64,000 bases of DNA, taken from the NCBI GenBank assembly GCA_002812745.2, contig NCSJ02000122.1, forward strand, positions 55,811 to 119,810, in the 5' to 3' direction. The number at the start of each line of letters is the position of its first letter. Position 1 is the stretch's first letter. The stretch is from Scytalidium lignicola (taxonomy: Eukaryota > Ascomycota > Leotiomycetes). Position numbers and translations under genes: made by a program. The notes under the pieces were generated by a model. It was not told the origin of the DNA. It saw only the letters and a list, made by a program, of their open reading frames with translations, and searched no databases. Positions 1-12,099 of this stretch are shown here, one piece after another.

Positions 1-2
1 AA

Positions 3-1059
3 AAACACAAAGATCTTACAATTGAAGTGCTTCAAGAAGATCCTAATCAACCTTCAATATTTGAGAGTAATATAGAACCTGAATTACCAATTGATCCACA
101 ATTGTTATCTTTAAGCAATTCAAAGGTTAATATTGATATTCAATCATAATCACATTCTCAAATTACCATGCGTATTAGCCTTGAAAGTAGCTCAGAGATC
201 AATATACGAATTACTCTACCAATCAAGGATTCTCCTGAACAGTGGTATAACACTGAAGCCAATATTCAAACTAGCATTAAAGTTGACTCTCCTATGACTA
301 CAACTACAGTTACAGCTACTATTGCTACAGCTACAGCTACTATAACTACAACTACAACCACTATGGCTACAGCTACCACAGTTACTACAACTGCTACGGC
401 TACTACAACTACTACATCTATTACAGTTATAGCAATTCAATCAACAGATCCAGTGATCCAAAAAGCTTAACAATTAACACAAAAAGCAAGAGTTAAAATA
501 GTAGAAAAGTACTCGNAAAAAATACAATATTCAACACTTTGATATTGAAGATATTGTTTCAATCAAAGTTCTAAGAGAAGATAGAACAGCTACTGATAAC
601 CGACGGTTATTTGGACGAATATTAGATGAACTACACTCTCATAGATATAAAGTTATTACTCAATCAGGAATCATTAACCGGCTAATGCTAACTAAGGATT
701 TAGGGGTGGTTGATAAAAGCCTTTGGCCAGATATTACCATTCTAGAAAGCATAAAACAAATCACTTTAACTTTGGCAGCTAGGGAGGCATCTACAAGCCA
801 ACGAATTAGGATATCATGCCAGTGTAAAGGTCAGTGTAGTACTAAAAGGTGTCGTTGTTTTAAGGAAGGCAAAGATTGTACTGTACACTGTCATAAAGAT
901 GAGCATGATTGTGGAAGGTTATCAAGGCTAGCTATTCGTACAGAACAAGCTTTAATTGAACCTGAAAGCTCTAATTCTAGGAGAAAGCGAGCAAGGGCAG
1001 ATACTGTAGGTAATGTTGTTAGTTTAACTGGCCTTGGAGTAGCAGTTGATTTGGATTAG
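3..1059 (+). pseudogene. Decayed integrase-type transposon ORF (3' part)
   Basis: This is a broken, AT-rich reading frame. From position 3 a coding-like stretch runs to an in-frame TAA at 147-149, then continues in the same frame through a Thr-rich low-complexity tract (about 290-430) to a stop at 468-470. A second stretch, in another frame, is open from about 520 to 1059. Its end carries a Cys cluster of the form CQCKGQC...RCRCFKEGKDC...CH at about 820-900. It also contains the phrase DRTATDNRRLFGRILDE at about 570-620. Both resemble the C-terminal part of integrases of the KRBA2/Ginger-like type, where a CRC-like Cys-rich tail follows the integrase core. The DDE core is not in the window, so the element is truncated on the left. 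The N at 516 may hide a frame change. The family call is from recognition of the Cys-rich tail, not from a search. Confidence 0.6.
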
Positions 1060-1134
1060 CAATTGATTAGCAATTAAATAGCACTTGAAATAGCTCAAAT
1101 TGTAAATAAATCAGTAGCTGAATTAGTAGGTGGT

Positions 1135-1252
1135 TGGTGTATGGGCTAGACCATACACCAATTGTAATATTGGTTTGCGTATGGGCTAGACCATACACCA
1201 ACCGTAATATTGGTGTATGGGCTAGACCGTTGGCGTATGGGCTGGAACATAT
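1135..1252. repeat. Array of short palindromes (GTATGGGCTAGAC units)
   Basis: Four copies of a GYGTATGGGCTRGA core begin near 1137, 1177, 1212 and 1233. The first is a perfect hairpin: TGGTGTATGG, a 6-nt loop, then CCATACACCA at 1135-1160. The second is nearly complete (1171-1200). The last two retain mainly the left arm. Spacers share a GTAATATTGG motif. The array lies about 75 bp past the integrase remnant, so it may be the subterminal region of that element. This link is inferred from position. Confidence 0.75.
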
Positions 1253-1708
1253 TTATTAACAACTCCATTCCTGCTTGCAATCCAATATTAATTTCAGGTG
1301 ATATAAAAATCTAAAACCCTTTTAATGACTCAAGCAAATACCTGGTAGACCGAGCCTTGGTTAGTAAGAGTAAAATAGCCCCCTTCAGTCATCAAATCCA
1401 AGCGCTGCACTATCCAATTCTGCACACTAACTCTCAACTTCTTCTTAGTAGTATCTAAAATCTCGAGGTCTACTGAAAGTGAACCTTGGTGCCCTGATTC
1501 CCCAGCCTGGGAGCTGGGACAAAGTTGAAGATAGGAGGGAAGCATCAAGACCTGTTGCTAACCACTCTATTGTTGAGAAAAACACACGTATGGTTATTTA
1601 CAGCCATCCAATACAGAGCAAATAATATAATCGTCATACTGTACTTGTACATATTAATGGAGAGAATGCTAAGATCATAGAGTATAGTTCTGTAAATGTT
1701 ACACGCGA
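1253..1708. other. No supported gene
   Basis: The interval holds only short ORFs without recognisable domains. A 72-aa minus-strand frame (1330-1548) shows no family signature. It is the 3' side of the neighbouring minus-strand regulator gene. Confidence 0.5.
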
Positions 1709-4160
1709 TCAGAAAAATGAAGCTGAATGGGTACCCCATAACAAATCATCCCACTGGAACCCATCCGTGTACATCAATTCCTCGAGACTCTGTGGCAAGT
1801 TCCAATTCTGTGGCTGACTAGCGGGCACCGGCATTTGATCTGGCACGGGATCCATTAACATCCCGTTGTCCATTCCTTTTGGCGTTGATATCATCGCTAG
1901 CTGATTGGATCTCAGGGCCATCTGTGTTGTTGTGGTATTGATTACTGGTGTAGAAGTAGCATTAGGCACTCCAGCTTTTGTAATTAGCATAGGTGCCTCT
2001 TGCGTAGGTTGCTGCTGCTGGACACGATACTTGGCCAAAACTTGCATGAGTGAGTCGTGAAGGTTCGCGGCTGCCCATGAGTGGCTCCTTGCGCCCTCGA
2101 CAATGCGCAAGGCTTCGGCCTCATCACCGTGACGGATCTCGTCTTCTAGCAAGCCTGGTCTATTAATGTAGGCGTCCATCAGCAGCGCAATGCTAGCCAG
2201 GAAGACGCCGTACAGCATTGCTGATAGGCGCAGCCGGATGAGTACAAAAGGATGCTGGGCCCTCTCGAGCTGTACCTCGGCGCGGATGAGCTCGCGCGCA
2301 GACTTGAGGCACTTCTCTCGCGACAAAGCGTAGGCTGGGTTGTTATTGGGGCCGGATGTGAGATATCTGAGATGCAGCTTACAGCGCTGGGTGTGGATGA
2401 CCGAGTTGAGGAGGTAGGCCTGGACGAAAATGCCGGTCGACATAGAATCGGGATTTCCTTTGTAACTATCGAGGTGAAAGAAGGAAGGGATATCGTGGAT
2501 CATCTGGTCAAGCTTAGAGTCCAGGGCCATGACGTGTACGGGGTAGTTGGGCCCGCCTGAGCTGATCATGGTCATGGGATTGTGGTCAACGATGCTACGT
2601 GAGATTTCTGCCAGGCGAATCCGCTGTAGGAAATAGGACATCTCAGTCGGCTGGGAGATAGGCAGCCCCATCTGATACCCATTGTCGACAAGGTCCATGT
2701 CGTTGATGTTGAGCGGCTTTTTGACCGTCATGTGCCGCGGGTTGGCCTGGTATACGCCCTCACCGGCGCCGCCATATCTCGCGGCCAATAGCCTGAAGCT
2801 ATAGTGTTAGAATGATCGACTAGATATAGCAGATCCGTGAAACAAAAAGAGTCGGGACGGGGTTGGGAGAGAAAGAACAAAACATACCAGTCAGTAGCAA
2901 TCAGATACCACCATACCCGGCGGCCAACCTCGGCCTGGATAGTGTTCGCGGTGGCTGCGTTTGATTCATGGTCGAGTCGATGCAGCCCCAGCTCGCGGCT
3001 CAATAATAAACCAGTGGATATGAGGGATCGATATCGGAGGGAAACGCCTTCCATATTGGACAATACGAAAGACAAGATAATTATCCCCTGGATAGTTTCT
3101 AGCGCTAGTGCCGGACCATTCTGTCCGCCATTGAGCACGCTGATACTTGCCTTAATCCACATGGGCGTTTGCGCACTGGCATGGGCCGCTGATGGGAAGA
3201 TAGACCGCCCCCCCTCCTCATCATCATGCCGAGTCCATACCTCCGTTGTGCTCGCTATCATGCTGAGAAGCAGGACTATATGACCGGACTTGACGGGCCT
3301 CAGGGTCTCGATCTGCTGGTAGATGTCGTCGATGATAGCCGGCAGCGAGGGGTGGTGCACGACGTGATGGATGTAGCTGACGTTGGTGATGAATTTGTCT
3401 AGAAGGACGCGGGCCTCATCATGTCGTGGCAGCCATATACAACGGATTGGCTTCCCCAACTGCACGATGTAGGTGGGTGCCCGTGGGATATCCTGGATCC
3501 TTTCGATCTTGAACACTAGGTCTTCAACGTCTATGGATTCCTGCTCGCCGTGGTGAGTATATATGTGACTTAGGTATAAGCCGTAGCTGCAGACGACTGT
3601 TCAAGAGTCGGATAACGTACTCCAGAGCTCTGGACCATCGACACCCGCTCGAGATGTGCCACGACCTCCTTAATATGGTGAAGACCGGACGATGCTGCGA
3701 GACTGACGGTTGAAGAAGGCGACTGGGAAACGTGGCGGCCATGGTCATCATCGTTGGGCGGGTGGCTTACGCTCTGCACCACACGCTTTTCCAGGTCAGC
3801 CGCAAGCCTCTTGAGTGACTTGAGCTCCTCGAGCAGCTGTGCCTGGTGGGAAGCAATCTGTGGAGATACCAGAGGCGGGGTGGTGGCAATGGCAGTGGGA
3901 GGAGGAGGAGGAGGAGGATGGTGATGATGAGGTGGAGGTAGCGGCAGCTGCTGCTGATGCTCCAGCCCAGGAGCTGCTTCATGCTCTCCCGAGCTGGCTG
4001 TCTGCCCAGACGAAGATGGACCAAAGTGACATGTCTTTCCCCGGGACACGCAGTTCGTACACGGCAGCGGTCGTGTGCAGCGGAGTTTGCGAGCCCGGCA
4101 GAAGTCGCACGAATACTGGCCCTTGCGATGCGTCCGTCTTGTCGTTCTTGATGCCATCAT
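1709..4160 (-). CDS. Zn2Cys6 transcription factor with fungal-specific TF domain
   Basis: Predicted nuclear transcription regulator, 758 aa, from three exons: complement(join(1709..2792, 2888..3540, 3621..4160)). Introns use GTACGT..CAG and GTATGT..CAG, and all phases close. The binuclear cluster is at residues about 18-45 (C-x2-C-x6-C...C-x2-C-x6-C, beginning CDFCRARKLRC). A Pro/His-rich linker and a short coiled stretch (LLEELKSLKRLAADLEKRV) follow. The middle homology region holds the RRVWWYLIATDW|LLAARYGG block, which spans intron 2 and supports that junction. It is followed by PRHMTVKKPLNINDMDL, a phrase typical of one group of these regulators. The C-terminus is Gln/Met/Pro-rich, as in activation regions. 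The ATG at 4160 immediately precedes the basic MASRTTRRTHRKGQ leader. Target genes cannot be read from the sequence, and no metabolic gene is directly adjacent. Confidence 0.93.
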
Positions 4161-5917
4161 GACTTTTCACGGAGTGTTTAGTTGCAATGGAAAGACGTCC
4201 ATCCGTGGGTATTCCGTGGGATATATGTTTTATATACGGTATATTTGGTGTTTCTTGCCATTTGGAGGAGGTGACGGAATACCCGCGGAGCTATTTTCAT
4301 TGGCTGAGAAGCCTTGCCCCTGCATAGTATCACTCCGCGCCCTCAATCCGATACATCTGTGCCAGTGGAAGGCCTAATTGATCATTGAGCACCTTTCGAA
4401 CGTTGCTTTTTGAATGAATGCTATGCTTCTCGTATCTTAGCATAGCCTGATGTAAGCCTACGTACATGTAAATTTCAAAACCTACCACTTGTTAAGACAG
4501 AGGAAGCTCCACCGGAGAGCTCGTCGGAAGACGTATCACTGAAGGCTATATCAGGCGGTGCGTTGTAATGCAAGTAGACTGAAAGGTCAATAGTATCGTT
4601 AGAGATTCTAAAGCCCACTTCTGCTGTGAAGTTAATATACAGTCCAATAGCCATTTTCGAATTCTACTGTACCATCCCTTTATTCAATTAAGTCAATTAA
4701 GTGCATAATTCCAAGGCTTGGATGACTTTATTCATACTGACTTTGTCGGTGCTGTGAAGGTACACTCCCCAAACCGAGATGAGTGGGAAGGAGGCTTGGC
4801 GACCTTCTACTTTCACAACACCCTATTAAATGCTAATATGGTGTCAATATGTAACTTGCTAGTTCTGTTTGGTGTGTATTATTATCATATACCATTATGG
4901 GCACGTCTATTACCGTCAGAATGAGAGCATGCAGTAAATATTCCTTATCCCCGTCTTGTATCGATCAGATATATGAAATGAACTATCAGTATTTCAAGGA
5001 TTCCGAAAAGAAACGTACAGTCACTAATCTAGTACCAGAAGCAAATGCGCATGTCCTAGTACTTACTCCTTGCATCCGACTATGATTCATTTAAAATGAT
5101 AGCTCTATCCCGTTGATATATGTCAATATATCACACAGCAAACATGTCGTATTTACGCTACTGCAATTACAGGGGAATAAATTGCCCAATCTCCTTTAAT
5201 TCAGACGTCACTCTGCTAGAATCCTAATCACCTGAGCTCCTAGCGTCCTGTCTCCTTATATTCTGTTCACGAAATCAAACAAACAATGTCTCTCACTGTT
5301 TTCTCGTCATCTCGTCAAATTTTGATATTTTCCCCACCATCAATCACTCCCCCTTCCGCCTCACATGAATCGCTATCTGATTCTGCATAATATGTCTGAA
5401 ACGAATCAGGACACCTACATGATCGAGTACCACATGGATAAATTAAAAAAAAACTCAAGGAATGTCTGCCAGTTGCAGTCTTTCTTCTGTGATTCACCGT
5501 GAATATCAATTTTCTTCTCATTATTGGTGTCGTATTTCAATTGGGACATTCTACACTTTTGCGCATGCTTACGGAAGACTGGGGAATTGAACCGATTATG
5601 GGATTCTAGCTGAAGGTAAAGAACCAGAGATGTTTTCAGATTCGTTGTTTAGACCTCTCTCCCAAAGCGAAAATATTTACTTTCCTAAATCCACTCCTAC
5701 CGTCCATGTATTCATTTCGGAACCACCCACTTTTCCTTATCCCTCATTCTTCAGCAGGCTGCAATTATAACCAACCCTTTCACAAGAGACCGAAGACTCT
5801 AGTATATATGCTTCAATTGGGCATTTCCCCTCCTCTCTGAGCCGTTTCCAGGATTCCCTCACACTCATTACGTCAAAATCCAAAATACCCCATCATTCTT
5901 TGCTTCCCCCACCTACA
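4161..5917. other. Intergenic spacer, no supported gene
   Basis: This is the divergent upstream region between the minus-strand regulator and the plus-strand nucleoside transferase-like gene. It is AT-rich and contains only short uncharacteristic ORFs. A TATA-like AGTATATATGC lies near 5800, with pyrimidine-rich sequence leading to the ATG at 5918. Confidence 0.5.
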
Positions 5918-6454
5918 ATGAAGATCTACCTAGCTGGACCAGACGTCTTCGAGCCCAAGGCCATAGAAAAAGGCGAAGAGCTCAAGAAGCTCTGCGCAAA
6001 ATACAATGCCGAAGGCCTCTTCCCGCTGGATAATGCATTCCACGGCATCGAGCACGGAAGCCTGGAACTAGCAACCGCGATTCGAGATGCGAATATGAAG
6101 TTGATCATGTCCTGTGACGCGGTGGTAGCTAACATGAATCCATTCCGGGCGCCGTCTATGGATATCGGGACGGCGTATGAGATGGGCGTGGGTGCGGCTC
6201 TGGGGAAAGTGGTTATTGGGTATTCGAAGGATGAGAGGTCGTATGTTGAGAAAGTCAAGGCTACTCGCAAAGTGGAGCGTGCAGATGATGGGCAACTTAG
6301 GGATGAGGACGGCATGGCTGTGGAGGAGTTCGCGTCGAATGGTGTGGGTTTGGTGGATAATCTTATGATTACTTGTGGTATGGAGAAGTTTTGTAGTACA
6401 GCTGAGGAGGCTATTCAGGCTGCTGTTGAACTGTTCGCGGCTAAGAAGAAATGA
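5918..6454 (+). CDS. Nucleoside 2-deoxyribosyltransferase-like protein
   Basis: Single-exon 178-aa protein, about the size of bacterial nucleoside 2-deoxyribosyltransferases (usually 150-180 aa). Those enzymes move deoxyribose between purine and pyrimidine bases in nucleotide salvage. The N-terminus MKIYLAGPDVFEP is the family's first strand and nucleotide-binding loop. MDIGTAYEMGVGAALGK (residues about 81-97) corresponds to the conserved GTxxExG block whose Glu (here E88) is the catalytic nucleophile in the family. The central Asp-rich ACDA-type motif appears as SCDAVVANMNPFR. The ATG at 5918 is chosen because the same frame upstream has only a TTG. The protein is probably cytosolic, with no signal peptide. 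Substrate preference is not visible. It stands alone with no linked salvage genes. Confidence 0.88.
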   Translation: MKIYLAGPDVFEPKAIEKGEELKKLCAKYNAEGLFPLDNAFHGIEHGSLELATAIRDANMKLIMSCDAVVANMNPFRAPSMDIGTAYEMGVGAALGKVVIGYSKDERSYVEKVKATRKVERADDGQLRDEDGMAVEEFASNGVGLVDNLMITCGMEKFCSTAEEAIQAAVELFAAKKK

Positions 6455-8861
6455 TTAAACGTTCACCGTACTATAGAGAAAGCATAAAAGGAACATATCC
6501 GATTCGCTGCTTTGAACACTGCCAAATATTAATCAACAGGTGAAAGATTGATTCGTGGGGTTCATTATTGTGATTGATTGGGGGTAAGGGTAAGCAGAGA
6601 AGATGTCCACTGAACAGCGTGTTACCAAGACCTCTCAAGGGTATGGACTTTTATTTCTTAGAGTGCTAAGTTCTTTCGCAGAGCAGATCAGTGTAAGTTA
6701 AAATAAGCTTAAGCACCCATAGATCCTCTTTGCTGTCGAGTGATTCGTTGCAATGAGTAGTGTCTAGTTTTAGGAAGGTGTAAATAGACCCCTGAAGATC
6801 GCCATGAGGTACCGTAGCGGCAGAAGCAGGTGTAAGCAATTACCTGGTAATTAATAGCGGGATCAGAGGCATCCATCCATCCATTGCACAATATTCCAGT
6901 ACAGACATGTATACTGGCCACATTCAACGAGTAACTAGCCTAGCATAATGATCAAACAAACTACCTATTTCGCAATTTATTAATTTCATTACGGATATTA
7001 ACTCGTAACCTATCTGGCTCTCATCCGAGACGAGGGAATGAAATAGGTGCAGTATCCGTTCCGCTTCCGACCCTCACTTCCGCTCGCCCTTCCGCCAGCG
7101 CTCCCCCGTTTGCTGAGTAAGTATGTGTAATCGACTCAAGCTAGGCTGGCAAACACTTGCAACACAGGTTTATCCGTACGGTCACTTGCATGCGAAAGAG
7201 ATATTGGATGGGTGCAAAGAGTATACCAATGCCTAAATGTTTGTTGATGCTGTCGCTGCTCACTGTCTCGGGAAGATACTTTGATCTGGTCTCGAAATCG
7301 GGGTGTCGTCCGACATTTTCTACTTTTTCTACTTTCGGGTCGGAATTACCGACCGGATAGCTGCAGCTGAGATAGTATCTCGCGATAATTACACTAGACT
7401 AGCAGCAATAACCAACATAGACACGATATAATCGTAGAAATATGCCATTGGGTGAATTTCGCCATCACAAAGCGATTCGAAGAGATGTATTACTGTAGCC
7501 GTTGGTTAGATGGCGTTGGGTGTATCGAAAGTATCGCACCTTTACCCCGTGGGGATGCCGAATAAAAATTGTCGACTGTGGAGCTTTTGATATCAAAAAG
7601 TGTGGGAGGTGGACCCAGTATTTTAAGGGTCTAGCCATATCTGCATAAAGCAATAATGTCACTCCCAAAGGAATGAGATCCATCAAAAAAGTAATTACTG
7701 AACAGATGTCTGATTAGAATCAACATTTGTTCGATGGCTCTCCATCCACAACGAGCATGAGAAGCGAAATCTTTCCTCCCGACATCTACATCCCGAAATC
7801 TCTATCCAGCTTGCCAGCTCTCCTCATTCACACTCTCCTCGACATCTTTCAACACCAACAGCAAGCCATCAACGAGGCTGCGCTACCGTCCTGAGCCATC
7901 TCCCAAAAGCCGTCTCACTCTGCCGACCAGCCTCCAGCGCTAGGCCAACCTATCTGAGTAGCCAAGCCCGTCCAGCACCACCCAGCATAGTCTCCTCGGC
8001 TCCTACCAAGTGCAATTGCCAAGTCCGTCCAACGTCAGAATTCAGGCTCAGACATACACACGATCTCTGGCCTTTCTGATTGGCAAGTTGGGCTCTACGC
8101 CCGCAAAAGTCCACCCAGGTCCAGACCCCATCTGCGCATCCCCAGCGACCCAGCGACCCAGCGGTTCCAGTCGTCGCTGCAGGAACCAAGCTCCCCCAAA
8201 CCCGGCTGATTTCATGCTGTTGAAGCCAGTGAGAGACATGAGAGATGCTGAGTCGGAACGCCTCCCGCCCCGCAAGAACTCCCGGCACTTTCGTATGGGA
8301 CGCCAAACCCCGCAAAATTCCAGGGCCGAGGAAAAGATTTGGGGTATCTAGATCTGACAAAGTCGGCGGAGGGACGAGAACTAGTAAACCTCCAAGTCCA
8401 TGGATTGATGACCGTCACGTCGGTTCTCGTCTTGGCTGCGTATTTGTCTGGGCGTGAGTGTGGAAAAAGATGGGAACTTTCTCTAGGTTGCTCAACAATG
8501 TGTAACTTTGCGGGGATGCATCTGTCTTTTTGGTCTGGATCTTGGCTCTTGGCTCTTGGCTTTTGGATAACAGGCGCAATGTCATCAGCATACAGAGGAG
8601 ACGACATTTTTTATAAATGTATGCGGCGGGCCCACTTCGATCCTGTCTTTTCCCCCAGGATTTTGTCTTCGCTTTACCCCAGAGTCGAGGTCATCCCGGA
8701 GATTTCTTTATTATTGATCTGATTCTACCCCTAGAATATATCTTTGGATATTTCTTGCCTTTCGTTTTCTCTCACGCACGTTAGCTCTTGTGTGAGTGTG
8801 AGCTGAGTTGGGATCACGAATCTATTCCTGGAGAGGCATTGTTGCACACGTCGCTTCAAAG
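6455..8861. other. Long intergenic spacer, no supported gene
   Basis: About 2.4 kb without a convincing gene. Overlapping frames at 7950-8720 on both strands are uncharacteristic and contradict each other. The stretch just before 8862 has TATAAA (about 8611) and CT-rich tracts suited to a promoter and 5' leader for the transporter. Confidence 0.5.
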
Positions 8862-10604
8862 ATGGACGACCATAACCTCGAAGAAAAGCAGATCTCGGGG
8901 GATCAGCACTCGTCTGATTACGAGAAGCCCTCCCAAATCGAAGATATTACCCATGAGGAGACTGCTCGTGAGGCTGCCGAGCGAGGCAAGGCCGCGACAG
9001 ATCGGTAAGTATAACACTGCACGGCTACTTCTCATATATCCTTCTCAATAATCTCCGGAGCTCATTCTAACATCTCTAAAGATACGGCCACTCTCTCGTG
9101 ACGTTTGATCCTAAGGCCGAAGCCCGTCTCCGACACAAAATCGATTTATACATTGTCCCTACAGTCGCCCTCCTCTATCTCTTTTGCTTCATTGACCGCG
9201 CCAATATTGGTAAGCTTTCATATCTTCCCTTATAACCTAATACCATTTCTCCATTCTTTATAACTTTCTCTTTCAATTTTATTCAACACTAAACATATTT
9301 CCTTATCCATAGGTAATGCCAGGATCGCCGGCTTTGAGAAGGATCTGGGCCTCAAAGGATACGACTACAACATAGTCCTCTCAGTCTTCTACGTCTCTTA
9401 TATTATCTTCGAGATTCCGTCCAATATGGCATGCAAATGGATTGGTCCAGGTTGGTACATCCCAGCCATCTCCCTGGGATTCGGCATTTGCTCCCTCGGA
9501 ACCGCCTTCGTACACAATATCCACGCGGCATCAGGTGTGCGTTTCCTTCTCGGTATCTTCGAAGCTGGTATGCTCCCCGGGATCGCATACTACCTTTCTC
9601 GATGGTACCGTCGTGCTGAACTCGCCTACCGCCTCTCGCTGTACATCGTCATGGCCCCTCTAGCTGGTGCATTCGGTGGTCTTCTTGCCAGTGGGATTCT
9701 GAAGCTGGATCACTTTGGCAGTCTCCATTCCTGGCGCATGATATTTGGCATTGAAGGCATCATCACGATCGGACTCTCCCTGATCGCATTCGTGACTCTG
9801 ACGGATCGACCCGAAACGGCACGCTGGCTTTCTCAAGAGGAAAAGGACCTAGCCATCGCACGTGTGAAATCTGAACGTGTTGCAACAACTGAAGTGCTTG
9901 ATGGTCTCGACAAGACTAAGATTCTACGCGGAATCTTCAGCCCCGTGACATTAGGAACTGCATTCATCTTCCTACTTGACAACATCACGGTGCAAGGTCT
10001 AGCTTTCTTCGCGCCCACTATTGTCAAGACAATCTATCCAAAAGCATCCGTCATATCACAACAACTTCACACAGTTCCGCCCTACATAGTGGGGGCCTTC
10101 TTCACAGTCCTATTTCCTTATATCTCCGGCAAGATCGACCAACGCATGATCATGTTCATCATCTCCGCTCCACTCATGATGATAGGGTACATCATGTTCT
10201 TAGCCTCCACCGAAGCCATGACCCGTTACGGTGCGACCTTCCTCATCGCCAGCGGCGCATTCAGTTTCGGCGCTCTTTGCAATGCTCATGTCTCCGCAAA
10301 CGTCGTCTCCGATTCAGCTCGTTCCAGCGCCATTGGCACCAATGTTATGTTCGGCAATGTTGGTGGTTTAATCTCCACATGGAGCTTCCTCCCTTTCGAT
10401 GGACCCGATTTCCACATTGGAAACGGTCTCAATCTTGCTACCTCCAGTGTTGTACTCATCTTGAGCATAATCTTGGTGATTTGGATGAAATTTGATAATA
10501 AGAAGCGGGAGAAGATGGATGTTGATGGACGGTTGGCTGGGTTGTCGCAGAAGCAGGTTCAGGATCTGGACTGGAGGCATCCGGCTTTTAGATGGAAGCT
10601 GTAA
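8862..10604 (+). CDS. MFS transporter, allantoate permease (Dal5/anion:cation symporter) family
   Basis: Plasma-membrane uptake transporter, 520 aa, from three exons: join(8862..9004, 9082..9209, 9313..10604). All three junctions are phase-consistent (GTAAGT..AAG, GTAAGC..TAG). An acidic cytosolic N-terminus precedes HKIDLYIVPTVALLYLFCFIDRANIGNA, the first membrane segment plus the D-R-x-N-x-GNA signature of this family. The conserved loop FEIPSN...GPGWYIP and the RFLLGIFEAGMLPG block follow. The central loop holds DRPETARWLSQEEK, also typical of Dal5/Tna1-like carriers. About 12 hydrophobic segments can be counted. Family members carry allantoate, ureidosuccinate, nicotinate, pantothenate or other small anions; the substrate here cannot be told. 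The C-terminus DWRHPAFRWKL resembles the usual short tail. Confidence 0.93.
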
Positions 10605-11253
10605 AATGATATGGGAAGGGAGATATTGGAATTTTCTTATAGTGGGGGAGCTTTTATTCTATTTGGATTAAATATTATGGCTAGTGAAGTGAATGTCATC
10701 ATATATGCATGTAAGAATTTCTGTTAAATCTAATAGATCNTTTTTTAAAAGTCGAAAGTGCTTTGTTTTTTACGCCTAGGTTATGGTCAGCACTGCTTTG
10801 AATCTCAATTTCGATATTGACAGATCAGAATCCGCTTTTACGGTATGATTTATTTTGTTTAGCTCTTCAAAACCATCATCACACTAGTCTGAGTTCAAAT
10901 TGAGCTAAATAGGAGGCTGTTAAACCCGATGCATCATTCTCACTGCTGTCAGTGAAGTGTCATTGCGGTTTATATTTGTTGATCAATATAATCCTCGAAT
11001 CTCGAAATATTTGAGTTCAATCAATACTCTTTATCTTTTGAGAATCATTTACAAGAGGTTATCCTACAGTTCTATATGTTCCTTTATGAAACGCTTTAGG
11101 TAATATTCTTGAATTTTAAAGAATCACCCTAAATGCTTTCCTCCAAGGTAACTATATGGATTATTAATAAGTTATAACGTTAAGAGTTCATTCGGAAGGG
11201 TTACATCAATGGATTAATAAAACAAAATAAATATATTTCCTTCTAGAAATATT
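10605..11253. other. AT-rich spacer, no supported gene
   Basis: Contains an isolated N at 10740 at the foot of a T run, and no long ORF. The last part is the upstream region of the tRNA gene. Confidence 0.5.
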
Positions 11254-11357
11254 GGCATGATGGCCGAGTGGTCTAATGCGGCGGTTTTAAGTTACTATCC
11301 TATGTGACATATACACCGCTCTCGCAAGAGGCGTGAGTTCAAACCTCACTCATGTCA
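11254..11357 (+). tRNA. tRNA-Leu(UAA) with a 22-nt intron
   Basis: The acceptor stem GGCATGA (11254-11260) pairs with TCATGTC (11350-11356), with discriminator A at 11357. The D-arm begins GCCGAGTGG; its third pair is a C-T mismatch. The anticodon stem GCGGT/ACCGC encloses loop TTTAAG, giving anticodon TAA at 11288-11290. The 22-nt intron lies after position 37 (11292-11313), the usual nuclear tRNA intron site. The long variable arm CTCTCGCAAGAG and the T-arm GTGAG-TTCAAAC-CTCAC mark a class II leucine tRNA. Confidence 0.95.
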
Positions 11358-11368
11358 GAAAAGTTATA

Positions 11369-11377
11369 TTTTTTTTT
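11369..11377 (+). terminator. Pol III T-run terminator of the tRNA-Leu gene
   Basis: A run of nine T starts 12 nt after the tRNA 3' end, as expected for RNA polymerase III termination. Confidence 0.8.
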
Positions 11378-12099
11378 AATTTTTTAAATTCTATTTCTTG
11401 ATTATAATTTTGATATAATGATATATTTGTTGAAATTTTGTTATTTTACTCATAAAAGTGATCTCGCTTAAGCTATACATGAGGTGCAAGCCACTAATTT
11501 TGCCATCCATTCTGCAGAAGTTGTACAGCACAATCAACATTGTTTTATAAAGCAATTGACTGAATTAAATTGATTGATCTACATTTCACATTAGATATAT
11601 AGTCAAGCATAACTGATATTTCTAAAAGTCTTACTGAGAAATTGGCGTTTACAATACTAGTATGTAATTTTAAAATAAATCTCAATCATGAAGACATAAA
11701 CGCTTCAAATAAGGTTGACATTTTAAATCGAAGACTTAAGGGTTGTGATTTATTTTTAAGGTTATGTCAGCTGCTAGATACAGCTAAGAGTTGAAAGGCA
11801 AATAAGAATAGTGAATAAGGCCTAGACTTAAATCAGAAGACCTGTTTTGACCCTTCAGCTACAATTACTATCGCTGGTTGAAAGATTGTTCTGGGGGCCT
11901 ATTCTAAACCCTGCTTATACGGTATTTGTGTGTGGAAGGGTCGCTAGTAGTTGAGGATGCACTGATGTTACATTTGGAATTCAGCGCTGCCTCACAGCCT
12001 TATCGCTTTCGTCCCCGCCCAGCTCACAGCCACCATCATTTCCACCTCAAGTCCCATTTGTCTCAACTTTAGCCTTTCAGCATCATCCGTTCAAACGAG
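11378..12099. other. AT-rich spacer, no supported gene
   Basis: No coding frame or structured RNA is recognised. The final 100 bp are CT-rich and lead into the HET relic. Confidence 0.5.

Noticed and set aside
216..440. Cys/Ser-rich 74-aa frame on the minus strand
   Set aside because: It is the complement of an ACT/GCT-rich Thr tract; composition comes from the simple repeat, with no family pattern.
1135..1252. Palindromic units considered as a CRISPR array
   Set aside because: The units are irregularly spaced, the spacers are alike, there are no cas genes, and the genome is eukaryotic.
2252..4162. Several plus-strand frames of 64-148 codons across 2252-4377
   Set aside because: They are antisense shadows of the Zn2Cys6 gene, which has domains and correct splice sites on the other strand.
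7950..8722. Overlapping frames of 110-136 codons on both strands
   Set aside because: They contradict each other, have no recognisable motif and lie in the transporter's upstream region.
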